22,814 bases of DNA from Gnetum montanum (taxonomy: Eukaryota; Streptophyta; Gnetopsida; Gnetales; Gnetaceae): contig MNCI01015910.1 of assembly GCA_015680685.1 (NCBI GenBank), positions 2,029,517-2,052,330 of the forward strand, given 5' to 3'. Of the stretch, positions 10,409 through 19,876 are shown piece after piece (positions within the stretch are counted from its first letter, which is position 1; every line of letters starts with the position of its first letter). The notes under the pieces were generated by a model. It did not search any database and was not told the origin of the DNA. It saw nothing but the letters and a program-made list of their open reading frames with translations. The position numbers and the translations under genes are program-made.

Positions 10409-10528
10409 GGGCATGAATTTCAAGACTTCTTGAAAGGTCACCCATCCCAATACTACTCCAAGATAAGCACACTTAATTATGTGAGTTTTATCTCACCTAT
10501 TACTAGTGTACTAGTTTGATAAGATTGG
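10409..10528 (-). pseudogene. 5S rRNA-derived sequence
   Basis: The plus strand at 10424-10520 reads as the complement of plant 5S rRNA. AGGTCACCCATCC (10435-10447), then a four-base CAAT, then ACTACTC matches the 5S control-region block. AAGCACACTTAA (10466-10477) matches box A. ACTAGTGTACTAG near 10502-10514 falls where 5S has its CATTAGTGCTGG segment. On the minus strand the order is box A, intermediate element, box C, with correct spacing, and the total of about 120 bases is full length. Many transitions argue against a working gene. It may be a dispersed 5S relic, or the 5S module that sits inside LTRs of Cassandra-type TRIM elements. I found no paired LTR nearby to decide. Confidence 0.72.
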
Positions 10529-11573
10529 TTAAGTTTTACTAAACTAGTATTTCAATTTGAATTCAAATTTTTCCCACCCACTTTTGGTAGGGACCAATGG
10601 TGCTCATGGTGTTGGTGGTACTGGTACTTCCTACTATCACAATTTTTGGCAAATTTTTAGGTAAGTACTAGCAACGATAAGTAAAGGTAAGGTAGGTGAT
10701 GAGGATGAGTTGGCAGATGGGCACTGGCAATGACAATGACACTACATACGTAATGTAGGCAAGAAAAATGGCAAAAGGTAGGCATAGGTGGCTTGCATGA
10801 AGGTGATGGTGGCCCATAATGTGGCAGTATGTAGGAAGGTAGGGGCAAAAGAAAAGCATGCATGAGGTGCCACGTGTTGCAACCATGAAGGCTACTTGGC
10901 CTTGTAAGGGTTGTGTAGTTCCTTAGGTGTCATCATAGCCACCTTATTTACCAATGTGATCCCTTAGCTACCATTTTGACCCCTTAGTGGCTAGTGTGAC
11001 AACTAAGATGACAATAATGCTTACATCTAGGGTTGTTGTTGCACAAAAGATGTTAGTGATAGTTAGGAGTTGCAATGGCTAGCAAGTAGCTAGTGGCAAG
11101 CTAACATGGAGGAGGTAGTAGAAACAAGACAAGGGTTTCTATAGTGGTAATGGCTACAAGACATAGTAAAGGCAAAGTGTTCTTGGTGGAAATGACAACT
11201 AGGCATGGTGCGATGACAACTAGGAGATGGTGTGATGAATCCAGCAACATTAAGGTAAACAAGGCAACCACAAGTGTCATTTGCACAGCTTTGTGTCATG
11301 CTAAGGTGTAGCCAAGTGTTGTACACTATTGGTGTGGTGCTATTGAAAATATTTTATTTTATTTTATTTTAAAAATATATATATGTTTGTGTCATTAGCA
11401 CAACCCTAATGGCAAGCCTTAATAAAAAGGACTAATATGGCCTCACCACACTTATAGATTTTCTTTTAAAAATAGATAATTGTTATTATTATATATTTTT
11501 AATATTATTTTTTGTTAAAATAATATTTGTATGTATGTGTGTATATGTTATAGAATTAAATATTTTAGGAGAT
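10529..11573. other. Unassigned stretch with short tandem repeats and an AT-rich tract
   Basis: No gene is recognised. It holds degenerate short duplications: ATGACAACTAGG at 11192 and 11213 (unit 21-22 bp), and GATCCCTTAG / GACCCCTTAG around 10961-10990. From about 11345 to 11560 it is almost all A and T, including ATATATATAT. Open frames here on the minus strand (10657-10886, 11090-11326) are repetitive and I do not believe they are coding. Confidence 0.45.
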
Positions 11574-11649
11574 GGATAGGGTGGCTAGCAAGATGAGGTT
11601 AAGGAGCTAGGTTTCTAGACCTTAAATTCATGAGTTTAATTCCTTATCC
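11574..11649 (+). repeat. tRNA-like sequence, probably a SINE head or tRNA relic
   Basis: The first seven bases, GGATAGG, can pair with CTTATCC at 11643-11649, including one G-U pair, giving a 7-bp acceptor stem. The span is 76 bases, the usual tRNA length. Box-A-like GTGGCTAGCAAGATGAGG follows at 11581. A short AGGT/ACCT hairpin sits at the anticodon position and a box-B-like GAGTTTAATTCC at 11632-11643. The D and T arms are degraded. An AT-rich tail follows, as in SINEs, but no target-site duplication or second copy was found. Confidence 0.45.
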
Positions 11650-13640
11650 TAATTTTTTGAAATTAAATCAGCTTTATAAAATTGTAAATTTTCAGTTTAA
11701 TTAAAACTGTAAATACCTCAACATCTTTGAAACTATAAATTCAATTGAAACAAAATTAGTACCATTGGAATCATCTCAATAAGTTTTATGTATTGGATAG
11801 TTTTAGTGTGAAATTACTAGGTTGAATATTCATAGTTTTAAAAGACTAAAATAACCTATTTTGCAAAATAGGCAAAATTAATATGGACTTCGAGCACAAT
11901 TAAAGTTCTTAAGGGACTTTTGTTATAAAGTGATGGTAAAATCAGTGAATAGAATAAGAATTACCAAACTTAGGTTACCTACTTCTAAGGAGGAGGTTAG
12001 CAAGGTAGAAGACCTTGTTATTGTCGAATAAGTCTTGGTTTCCCTACCAACTCCTTAATAATGACCCTTACTAGTTAAGTATGGGTGAAGGGTCTTATGG
12101 GTAGCTTGACTTATGTTTATTGATAATTAGAATCTAGATAGTGGCATCCAATATTAGGTTGTTAAGGTTAAGGTGTTCTAAAGGTGATGGAAATTGATAA
12201 CAAAGTAATATTTTGAAGACTTTCTTTTAGTTACTATCCTTATGGAAGGACATAAATATTACCTTAAACAACTAAGGGAAAAATCCTACATTATTATAAA
12301 ATAGATAAGAGTTACCTAGGTTGATGTTACTCTTATCTCACTAGAGTTTCCTACAGTTGATGAACCTTATTATGCAGAGTATTAGATCAAGAATATCTAT
12401 AGAAATCATTGGAAAAGTATCTTTATGTTTACATGACTCATCTTGAACATGATGTGCATCTAGTAGTGGCTCGTGGTTCTTCCTAAATTGTGGCTTATGG
12501 TTTTTTATTGGGTTATAGTTTGCCTTTAGTTCTAATTGATTTTAGGTTGTGGTTTGTTCTTATAACAATTGTGAAATTTTATTCCTAGATGTCATGGCAA
12601 ACATCAAATATACATAACATTCAATATTATGTGTAAGAAATGCAATAAGAAAAATGCAGAAGAAAATAAAAATGAAACTTTATTAATGTAAAAATAATGT
12701 ATCTAGGTTATACTTTAAGGGTTCCTCGAGGTTGTCTTTCTTCAACATTTATCTCTTAGAGGTAATCCAACACTTGCACCAAAGTTAGGCCTATACTTGG
12801 TCAAAATGGATGGTTAGTCACTTTTCTGTCCTACTTTACATAACATCCAATACTCATCTTTACCAACTCCAACACTCTATGCAAACACAATTTCTAATTC
12901 TCAAGTATAATACCCTTAGGTCAAACCTTCAAAGGTTACCTCAAATGACATATCTATTATTATAATGTGCCATTTTGGGTTTTATTACAACTTGCCCTTT
13001 TCAGGCCTTATTACAATAATTACATCATTTGTTACAAAGTGATACCATCTTTGTTACAGAATGGCTTCATTTGAGAATGGGGATATGACAACCCTCAACC
13101 CTAATAAGCATATCTTTTTTTAATACTTTTAAGTTATAATTCTATTTAATAAATTTGATTAATGTAAAAGCCCATTTCAAATTTTTATATAATTTCACCA
13201 ATGAATTGTAATTTAAATTCATAAAAAAATAGCATTTTTCATCCTATATTATTGTTATCCTAGTGGTAAGATTTTTGATTTGAAAACTCTAAGTCATGGA
13301 ATCAATATTGGTAGGCAATGCTAAGTTATATAGTTTCAATTGGACTATATATCTTAGGGTGTATCTATATTAGACTTATTTCAGGGTTTTGACAATCCCC
13401 CTTCCTTAATCTAAGTTGGAGAGAATTGAATAAGTGATAAAACTAATGATGAGATGCTAGTCTAGTGGTAGGACTCTTTGGGTTTGATTTCAATGGAAAA
13501 TGTTATGGTCTTCCTCACACCCCCACAAGAATTACCACCATCCCCATCCCCACACACCTCCCTCCCCAAGAATCACCACCATTCCCATCCTTACACATCC
13601 TCCTCCCCTAGGGGGCTGACAAGAAAAATGATAGACCAAT
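11650..13640. other. AT-rich intergenic or relic DNA, no gene recognised
   Basis: I see no coding homology. A second, weaker tRNA-like piece may lie at 13252-13310 (TATCCTAGTGGTAAGA as box A, a poor box B). A C-rich segment at 13515-13612 repeats ACCACCATCCCCATCC-like units and ends CCCCTAGGGGG. Between about 12640 and 13000 the sequence is ordinary AT-rich DNA without repeats I could match. Confidence 0.4.
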
Positions 13641-14408
13641 TAATGAGTAGCAAGTACCCCTACGCCTAACTATATAAATCACAAGCATTCATGCATGATT
13701 CAATCAAATTCCATGGATGGGACTAGTTGTGGCATCTAGATTGTTAAGCATTAATCGCAAGATGTTGTTTTCCCACTTAGACTAGTGGTAGCTTTATCAC
13801 ATATGGTTTAGTCCAAATTAAGGCATATGATAATTGATGTTGTTTGGCCTTTAATACTCCTAGTTGTAAACATGATGAAATTTGAGAATATAAATCTAAA
13901 TCTAAGTAATGATATGCTAAGTAAAACAATAAAACTAAGTGGATGTTACAATGATGAAAAAGCAATCTTGATCTTTATTTTTGGACATGAATTGTGGCCA
14001 AGTACACTTCACTTGAATAAAGATTCCATACAATTGCTCAACACCACATTGCAGGCATTGACTCTATCACTAAAACTACAAAATGAAACTACAAGAATCT
14101 ACCTAAGGATGAAATGAAACTTATTTGAATCATGTCCCCAAGTGGTGTATTTATAGGCAGGCATGCATCCCACGATATTATATATACAATGATGTAGCAT
14201 GTGCTACGATATCACATATCATAGTTAATCAAAAATTGACTTTTTTGTAAAACACATGCAACATAGCATCTATGACATCGTAGATGTGACATAGCATCTA
14301 CGATGTAGTAGCCAACTAAGATGCACCAATAGGGATGCTACAATGTAGATGTGATGTAACATCTACAACATAGCATCTATGATATCTCATCCAACTAATG
14401 ATTCATCA
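13641..14408 (-). mobile_element. Gypsy LTR 'E' (minus strand)
   Basis: Its left end (TAATGAGTAGCAAGTACCCC) matches the U5 ends of A, B and D. Over the first ~97 bases it is about 90% identical to the reverse complement of LTR D (for example CATGGATGGGACTAGTTGTGGCATCTAGA). The middle of the LTR is shortened. A TATAAATA box lies at 14155-14148 on the minus strand. The right end is placed at CATCA (14404-14408) to match the TGATG start of the other copies, which gives about 768 bp. No convincing PBS lies to its left, so it may be a 3' or solo LTR. Confidence 0.75.
14170..14395. repeat. U3 repeats of LTR E: GCATCTAYGAT / ATCGTAGATG in both orientations
   Basis: Units such as CATCTATGACATCGTAGATG (14269-14288) and CATCTACGATGTAG (14296-14309) are short inverted repeats, echoed by GATGTAACATCTAC and GCATCTATGATATC up to 14386. 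They occupy the place where LTRs A and B carry GCGATATCGC palindromes. Confidence 0.65.
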
Positions 14409-15005
14409 CCAATCATAAGAAAAAAAGATCTAGAGTACATCACATACTTAATATTGAGTGGAAAATATGAAAAGAAAAACTTTCCAATTTTAGAAATATC
14501 TACTAACATCTACAACCTTACAATTGATATTTTGAAAAATTAAGAGATGAAAATTAAATATTAATAGGAAAGATAGTCCTAGCCCTAACAACATTTATAT
14601 CACTTTCAATAGTTGTGTATGAACTTAAAATAGCAAAAGGATGTAAGGTAGCAATATAAAGCTATGGTGAATTACAAACATTTCTAGAAAGCTACATACA
14701 TACAAAAATGGTACTACATTAATCTTACGAAAGCTATATCACTACTACTTTTTGGCTTAATATTAACCTTACATTAAGAATCTTTATCATCAACTATAAT
14801 TTGCTCGCTAGCATCAGTTTTGATGTTTAAGTTAATATATTCTTGTTAGATAAGGACATACTTTCCTTATGATCTATTTGTTTGAACTAAGTAATACTTC
14901 CTATCATCTAAGTAAAAACATTCATAAAAGCTTATGATGAATCATCAATTGGCTGGGTTATCTGATAAAGAGTCAGCTTTTTGGTTGGCTCTAATAACAA
15001 GGCCC
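14409..15005. other. Spacer between inverted LTRs E and D, no gene recognised
   Basis: It is AT-rich and stop-rich in all frames. It separates the U3 ends of two LTRs that face each other. No polypurine tract, target-site duplication or coding motif was recognised. Confidence 0.45.
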
Positions 15006-15829
15006 TGATGTCGAGTATCCGACGTCGGAGCCCAGATGCAATGTTGGGTATCCAACGTCAAGAGGTATACGTCAACCTATAAATATAGCACTTGGGCTCA
15101 TGATTTCCAGTTAGTTTTCATATTATTTTTTCATAGTTTTGTCAATAAAGTAGTCGAATTCTTACAGTTTTATTTTGTGATCTTAAAGAACAGCCATTGA
15201 GTTCCCATAGAGTGGATCTTAGTCAATTGTACGAAGTCTTATTTGACTGGTAGTGTACCTGGACATATTCCATGAGTGGCAATAAGATTGAGATTAATTC
15301 TTATTCATTGTAGTACTTTAACTTAGATTAGATTTACTTTCCATGCAATTTACTTTTCATGTACTTAGTTAATATTTACATTTTCATGTATGTTAATTAA
15401 TTAAGCACATAAGTACAATCGCTTCAAGCATGCGTATGACTCTTGGTAATCCCAACAACACTTAACATTTGGTAACCCAACAACATTATATGTGTTCAGG
15501 ATGTGTATGGGAAGTGGAATTGGATACTTATGTTAGGGTAGTTGATTATTAATTAGTAATTAGATTAGTTGAATTGATTATAAATTAAGTTTCAACCTAT
15601 TGTTAATCGTAGAACAATAAAATATAAAATAATAAAAATCATATGCCTCGCTTTGGACTAAACCATACGTGACAAAGCTACCACTAGTCCAAGTAGGAAG
15701 ATAGTGAATTACAATCAAGGCATAGTGATCTAGATGCCACAACTAGTCCCATCCATGGAATTTGACCGAATCATGCATGAATGCTTGTGATTCATATGGT
15801 TGGGCATAGGGGTACTTCGCTGCTCATCA
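15006..15829 (+). mobile_element. Gypsy LTR 'D' (plus strand, 5' LTR)
   Basis: It starts TGATGTCGAG, ends TGCTCATCA and is about 824 bp. One base later comes a decayed tRNA-Asp PBS, so it is a 5' LTR. A TATAAATA box lies at 15078-15085. Upstream is a repeated unit: GAGTATCCGACGTC (15014-15027) and GGGTATCCAACGTC (15046-15059). Conserved family blocks include GTACCTGGACA near 15256, TTGTAGTACTTT near 15310, AACCCAACAACATT near 15475, AAGTGGAATTGGAT near 15511 and the U5 end. Its closest relative here is LTR E in inverted orientation. Confidence 0.88.
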
Positions 15830-15830
15830 T

Positions 15831-15848
15831 TGGCATTGTTGCCAAGGA
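15831..15848 (+). promoter_or_regulatory. Decayed tRNA-Asp primer-binding site of LTR D
   Basis: TGGCATTGTTGCCAAGGA lies one base after LTR D. It carries five changes relative to the intact site at 946-963, all C-to-T or G-to-A. Confidence 0.85.
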
Positions 15849-16030
15849 TGGTGCTAGTTATCTAGATTAGTTATATTATACACAATCGCTATAAAAGATA
15901 TTAATGATATATCTTATAGAAAATATCAAATCACACACATTATAAACCAACAACAATGTCTCTCTTACATGGAAGTGACAATGCATAGTATAGCAAACAC
16001 ATTCATTGGAGAACTAACGAGATATATGAT
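15849..16030 (+). other. Leader of the LTR D element, cut off by LTR B
   Basis: This is what remains of the D element between its PBS and the next LTR. It contains no gag. The abrupt switch at 16031 to a minus-strand LTR suggests that the B element inserted into, or recombined with, the D element. Confidence 0.55.
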
Positions 16031-16842
16031 TGATAAGTGGCGAGGTACCCCTACACTCAACCATACAAATACAAGCGTAACACGCGCGATCTGGTCGAAC
16101 TCCATAGACTAAGTGCCTCCACGCCTCATGGAACACTTAAGGTTAATTATTCGTTGTCTTCCCAGACTTACTTGTATTTGTCATGGTGTATGGTTAAGTA
16201 AGTCCGAGGTATATGATTTTTATAGCTTTTCTATTTTATCTCCTATGCTAGTAAGGTGAAGGGTTGAAGAGGCTAATTACTAACTTTAACTAACTAACTA
16301 AGTCTAAATTAACCTAGCGTCAGCATCCGTTCCCACTTACCATTCACACCCAGAACTAATGCAACCATGGTTACCAAACGCTAGTCATTGTTGGGATCAC
16401 CACGCGTAACGCACGTGCTCGAAGCGCTCATATTGAGGCACTTAACTAGGAGAGAAGGGTTGAGAAATATTTAATCACTAATAAAGCATTTAAATGGAAA
16501 ATAGTAAATAACAATAAATAAAGTCCTAATTAGCCTATTCCATGCACTACAAGGTTTATCTAAGAAGTTCGTCTTTATTGTCGTACACAAACATGTGTTC
16601 AGGTACAATGTCTGCTCGAACAAAGATCCATTCACTTTGGAGTTCCTACTGAGGGCACATGGAAAATATTCTATCTCTAGAGGGATCAAACTGCCAGAGT
16701 TTCACTACGGTCTAAGCCTAGGATGAGAAACAAGGAAGAGTCACCTCTTATTTATAGACTTTACGGTGCACCGCGATATCACGTATGTTATATCGCAGGG
16801 AACGACCCGATATCGCGGTCCATGCGATATTGCATTCCATCA
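16031..16842 (-). mobile_element. Gypsy LTR 'B' (3' LTR of the large minus-strand element)
   Basis: On the minus strand it starts TGATGGAATG and ends CCACTTATCA, about 812 bp. A purine-rich AGTCATGGGGG precedes it and pol lies upstream, so it is the 3' LTR. It shares with LTR A the run GTGGCGAGGTACCCCTACACT, the block CAGCATCCGTTCCCACTTACC and the TATA region (CTCTTATTTATAGA on the plus strand). It lacks the 85-bp duplication of A. The flanking bases on its left are ATGAT. Confidence 0.9.
16749..16833 (-). promoter_or_regulatory. U3 promoter of LTR B: TATA box plus palindrome array
   Basis: TATAAATA on the minus strand lies at 16756-16749. Four GCGATATCGC-like motifs are at 16773-16782, 16788-16797, 16807-16816 and 16824-16833, each with one or two changes. 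Their number and rough spacing match LTR A although the sequence between them does not. Confidence 0.72.
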
Positions 16843-16844
16843 TA

Positions 16845-16855
16845 CCCCCATGACT
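16845..16855 (-). promoter_or_regulatory. Putative polypurine tract at LTR B
   Basis: On the minus strand AGTCATGGGGG ends three bases from the LTR start, the position of the plus-strand primer site. The same 11 bases recur at 17379-17389 and 18762-18772. Confidence 0.6.
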
Positions 16856-18664
16856 AAATAAAAACTCATCCTCAAGTTTCTTACAAAATATTGGGAAGGT
16901 ATGGGATTATTGACTTAATGGAACTAATGGGATGACATGTGAACAGATCATCATTACAAGACAAAACTGGTGTTCATGACAACAAGAGTGAACACCTTAT
17001 TACATTGACATCAGTCCTTAGTTGGTAGCTGAGAAAGAGAGAGAGAGAAGTGTTGCCACTGCCAATGCTAAGATTGCGTCTTTCATTGTCCATTCGTAAG
17101 CGCACCATTGATCTCGCTCCTTGCATAGCTGCTTCCAACACTGCTCCATTCCAAGTGTTCCTTCCAGATCCCCTCCATTGTTGTATGATTGCCATCTTCG
17201 CACACAACACAATTTTATATTAGCAAGGGTAAATGAATTTCAATGTAGTTGATACCTTGCTGCGGTGAAAGGTCCGTTGGCTAGGTTGTGGTATGGCAAA
17301 TATGAATATGGAGATATAACATTGGTGACTACCAAAGGTGTAGGGGTTAGGAGAAAATCGAAAAAATTGGGCCCCGTACCCCCATGACTAATCACAAACC
17401 TCCGGTAGCGATAAAATGGAGAAAGAAAAGGAACAAGAAAGATGAGGAAAAAGAGACAACTATAGCATTGATGAAATGGATGTCAAGATGGAAATGAACA
17501 AAATAAAATAGATTGCAAAAATGTTAAGGGAAAGAATTTAATTGGTGCACCAAAGAGGAATGTCAGTGGGTCCTCCCCAAAGTAGGCTCATGCCCTTAAT
17601 GCCCTGACAAACCCACATTCAAAGAGTCTGTAGGCTCTAGGAATGTCATTTGGAATAAGAGTTAAAGTCTTAACTGCAATAATTTACCAAAAAGAAAACA
17701 ATGCATTAACCAAAATATAGACTAATGATACAACTGGCAATGAGGTGAACAATGGAGAGAAGGATGGTGAGAAGAGAATGTAATGGAATCCCAAGAACAA
17801 GGTGGTGTACAGCCCCTTGTGTAGTTCATGGTTAATGTGACTTAGCATATCTCATTCCAAGTCTGGCCTTAAACAAACCACTTCCAGTGACTTCGCATTA
17901 ATACATTTGGCCTAACCATCCTCTTGAAGTAACAAGAATGCCTTTGCCGAAGAGTCACCACCATTCCGATGAAACAAGGAGGAGAGAATGGAAAGCGAGA
18001 AGGGCCTTAGTTAGAGGGAACATTTTTACTTTGAATTCCATAACGAGTGCTTGTAGCCCAAATGATTATTTCGTCTAAGGAGTGTGCTTTGAATGCTCAC
18101 CTTATTTTCTTTTCTTTTCTCTTTTTTTTCCTCTTTTCTCTTTTTTTTTTGTTTTATGTGTTTATGCGTGAGAACCACACCATGCAAAGACTTTGTTATT
18201 TTTATTTGTTCAGCTTCCCGATAATTGGGTAACATCAAAACGACAAGAAAACTCAAGAAGAAAACATCCAAGCACCCAAGAGAATGGCCAACACAAAAGC
18301 ATCAAGTTCCCTTGAAGTCACACCCTTTTCAATCTTGGAGTCCTTCCTTAGTTTGAGAAATGCCCAGTCACTGATTCGTTAAAGTTCTTATTAGGAAAGG
18401 ATTGTACATTTCCAAACTGAGAGAGACCATAGAAACTAGTGGATGAATGGATGAAGTGAACTCATTGCCTGCCATATCAAAAGAAACATACCTTAGTATC
18501 AACATCATGACTTAAAGGTAAAAACCAACATTGGCAATCAATATGAAAAATAGTTCATACCATTATGAAGAACACTTATTGGGTGACAAACTTACATGGT
18601 GGATAACACGCACACGCATACACAAATGAAAAAGTATAACAATGTTAAAAAAAAATAAGAAAAG
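16856..18664 (-). other. 3' non-coding region of the gypsy element
   Basis: About 1.8 kb lies between integrase and 3' LTR. Athila-type elements can carry an extra, sometimes envelope-like, reading frame here. I see only a 64-codon minus-strand frame (17212-17018) that begins MCCVRRWQS and ends in a hydrophobic stretch (ILALAVATLLSLSFSA). It has no family I recognise. A T/C-rich tract occupies 18103-18152, with the complementary purine tract on the element's sense strand. A second AGTCATGGGGG at 17379-17389 may mark an old deletion or duplication. Confidence 0.5.
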
Positions 18665-19876
18665 TTAAAGAAATTTGTAAAACAAAAAATGTGTAAAACA
18701 AAAACTTGTAAAACAAAAATGTGTAAAACAAAAACGTGTCAAAAAGCACAGGTGGCCATATCCCCCATGACTGAATGGAAAGGGAGAGATCCGAAATAAG
18801 GAGCATGGTTGTCCGCTACTAGAGGTGTGAGTTACACTCGCTATTCTTAGTTCATGGAAAGGTTTGCTTTGTTGCACATTGACCAGTAGTTTCTTATCAG
18901 GGGTTTCGGGCTTGTATATTATCATGGCTCTCGAGGAAAAGTTCGTATGGATAATGTAGGGTCCCTCCCACAATGTTTGAAATTTTGTACATTGTGGTAC
19001 ATGTGCGGGATTCCAATAAAGGACCTTGTCTCTAGGTTGGTATTTAACCTTTCGAATTTTTGAGTCATGACGTTGTTTGTTGTATGCCTTGTGTATCTCG
19101 TTTGATGATAGAGCAACCAATCGATTCTCGTCTAGCACATTTAGAGATGCCAATCGTTTTTTTTGTGCTAGATCAAGGTCGAGGTAGAGGTCACATGCCA
19201 TGGAGAGTGTATGAAGCTCCGTTTGAATTGGAAGTTTTGGGAGTTTTCCGTACACCAACTCATAGGGAGAGTAGCCTGTAGGGAGTTTCCAAGTGGAGCG
19301 GTACACCCAAAGAGCATCGTTTAGTTTCATGCTCCAATCTCACCTAAATTTGCTAATTGTTCTCATTAATATTCTTATAATCTCCCAGTTGATGACCTCT
19401 GCTTGGCCATTAGCTTGGGGGTGATAAGGTGTGGTCAATTTATGCTCAACCCCTAAGCGTTGCATCAACTTGCAAAAGGGGTCACCTGTAAAATGTGTTC
19501 CATTGTCAGAGATAAGTGCACGTGGCACACAAAACCTATTTACGATTTGTTGTTGTACAAATCATGTAGCTGTAGATGATGTACAATCTGTTACAGCAGC
19601 TGCTTTAGCCCATTTGGTCAAATAGTCAACAGCAAAAATAATATAAGCCTTCCCATTGGACATTGGTGTAATTGACCCCATAAAATCTATTCCCCAAATA
19701 TCGAAGGGTTCTAAGGGTTGAATCCATTGTTGCGAATCCTCCATTCTAGTAGTCATTCCACCATCCCGTTGACAACGCTCACAGGATTAGACAAACTGAT
19801 GGGCATCTCGAAATAGTGTTGGCCAGTAGTATCCTACAAGCAGGATCTTAATGGCCGTTTGTCTCCCTACATAGTG
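18665..19876 (-). pseudogene. pol: Gypsy integrase
   Basis: Integrase inserts the element's DNA copy into the host chromosome. Reading down from 19876: HYVGRQTA, YYWPTLFRDAHQFV, CERCQRDGG (the HHCC zinc-binding domain, with a stop just before the first cysteine). Next is FDIWGIDFMGS (first Asp, near 19695), a TGA near 19563, ISDNGTHFTG (second Asp, near 19510) and YHPQANGQAEV (Glu, near 19400), so the D,D,E triad is readable. A TGA near 19343 separates the last part (19330-18665), with WVYRSTWKLPTGYSPYELVYGK and the C-terminal GPYII module at about 18965. The tail beyond about 18790 is probably not original: it runs through A/C-rich tandem repeats that read as CFTHF/CFTSF. No chromodomain is visible. 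Confidence 0.9.
18672..18745. repeat. 15-bp tandem repeats TGTAAAACAAAAAYG
   Basis: Units start near 18675, 18692, 18707, 18722 and 18737, with the last decayed. They lie at the 3' end of the integrase frame and make it read through into a Cys/Phe/Thr-rich tail. Confidence 0.85.

Noticed and set aside
10657-11326. Several overlapping open frames on the minus strand
   Set aside because: They are His/Pro/Leu/Ser-rich, overlap one another in different frames and come from short degenerate repeats. No family resemblance.
13445-13500. Possible tRNA-like box A and box B (CTAGTCTAGTGGTAGGAC and GGGTTTGATTTC)
   Set aside because: The boxes are only about 25 bases apart, too close for a tRNA head, and no acceptor stem can be formed.
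13590-13640. Primer-binding site beside LTR E
   Set aside because: AGACCAAT at 13633-13640 loosely resembles the end of the site, but the rest does not match tRNA-Asp.
13827-14117. 96-residue plus-strand open frame
   Set aside because: It lies wholly inside LTR E, antisense to it, and the matching part of LTR D is not open.
18026-18271. Lys/Glu-rich minus-strand frame
   Set aside because: It is made by the T/C-rich tract at 18103-18152 and is simple-sequence composition, not a protein.
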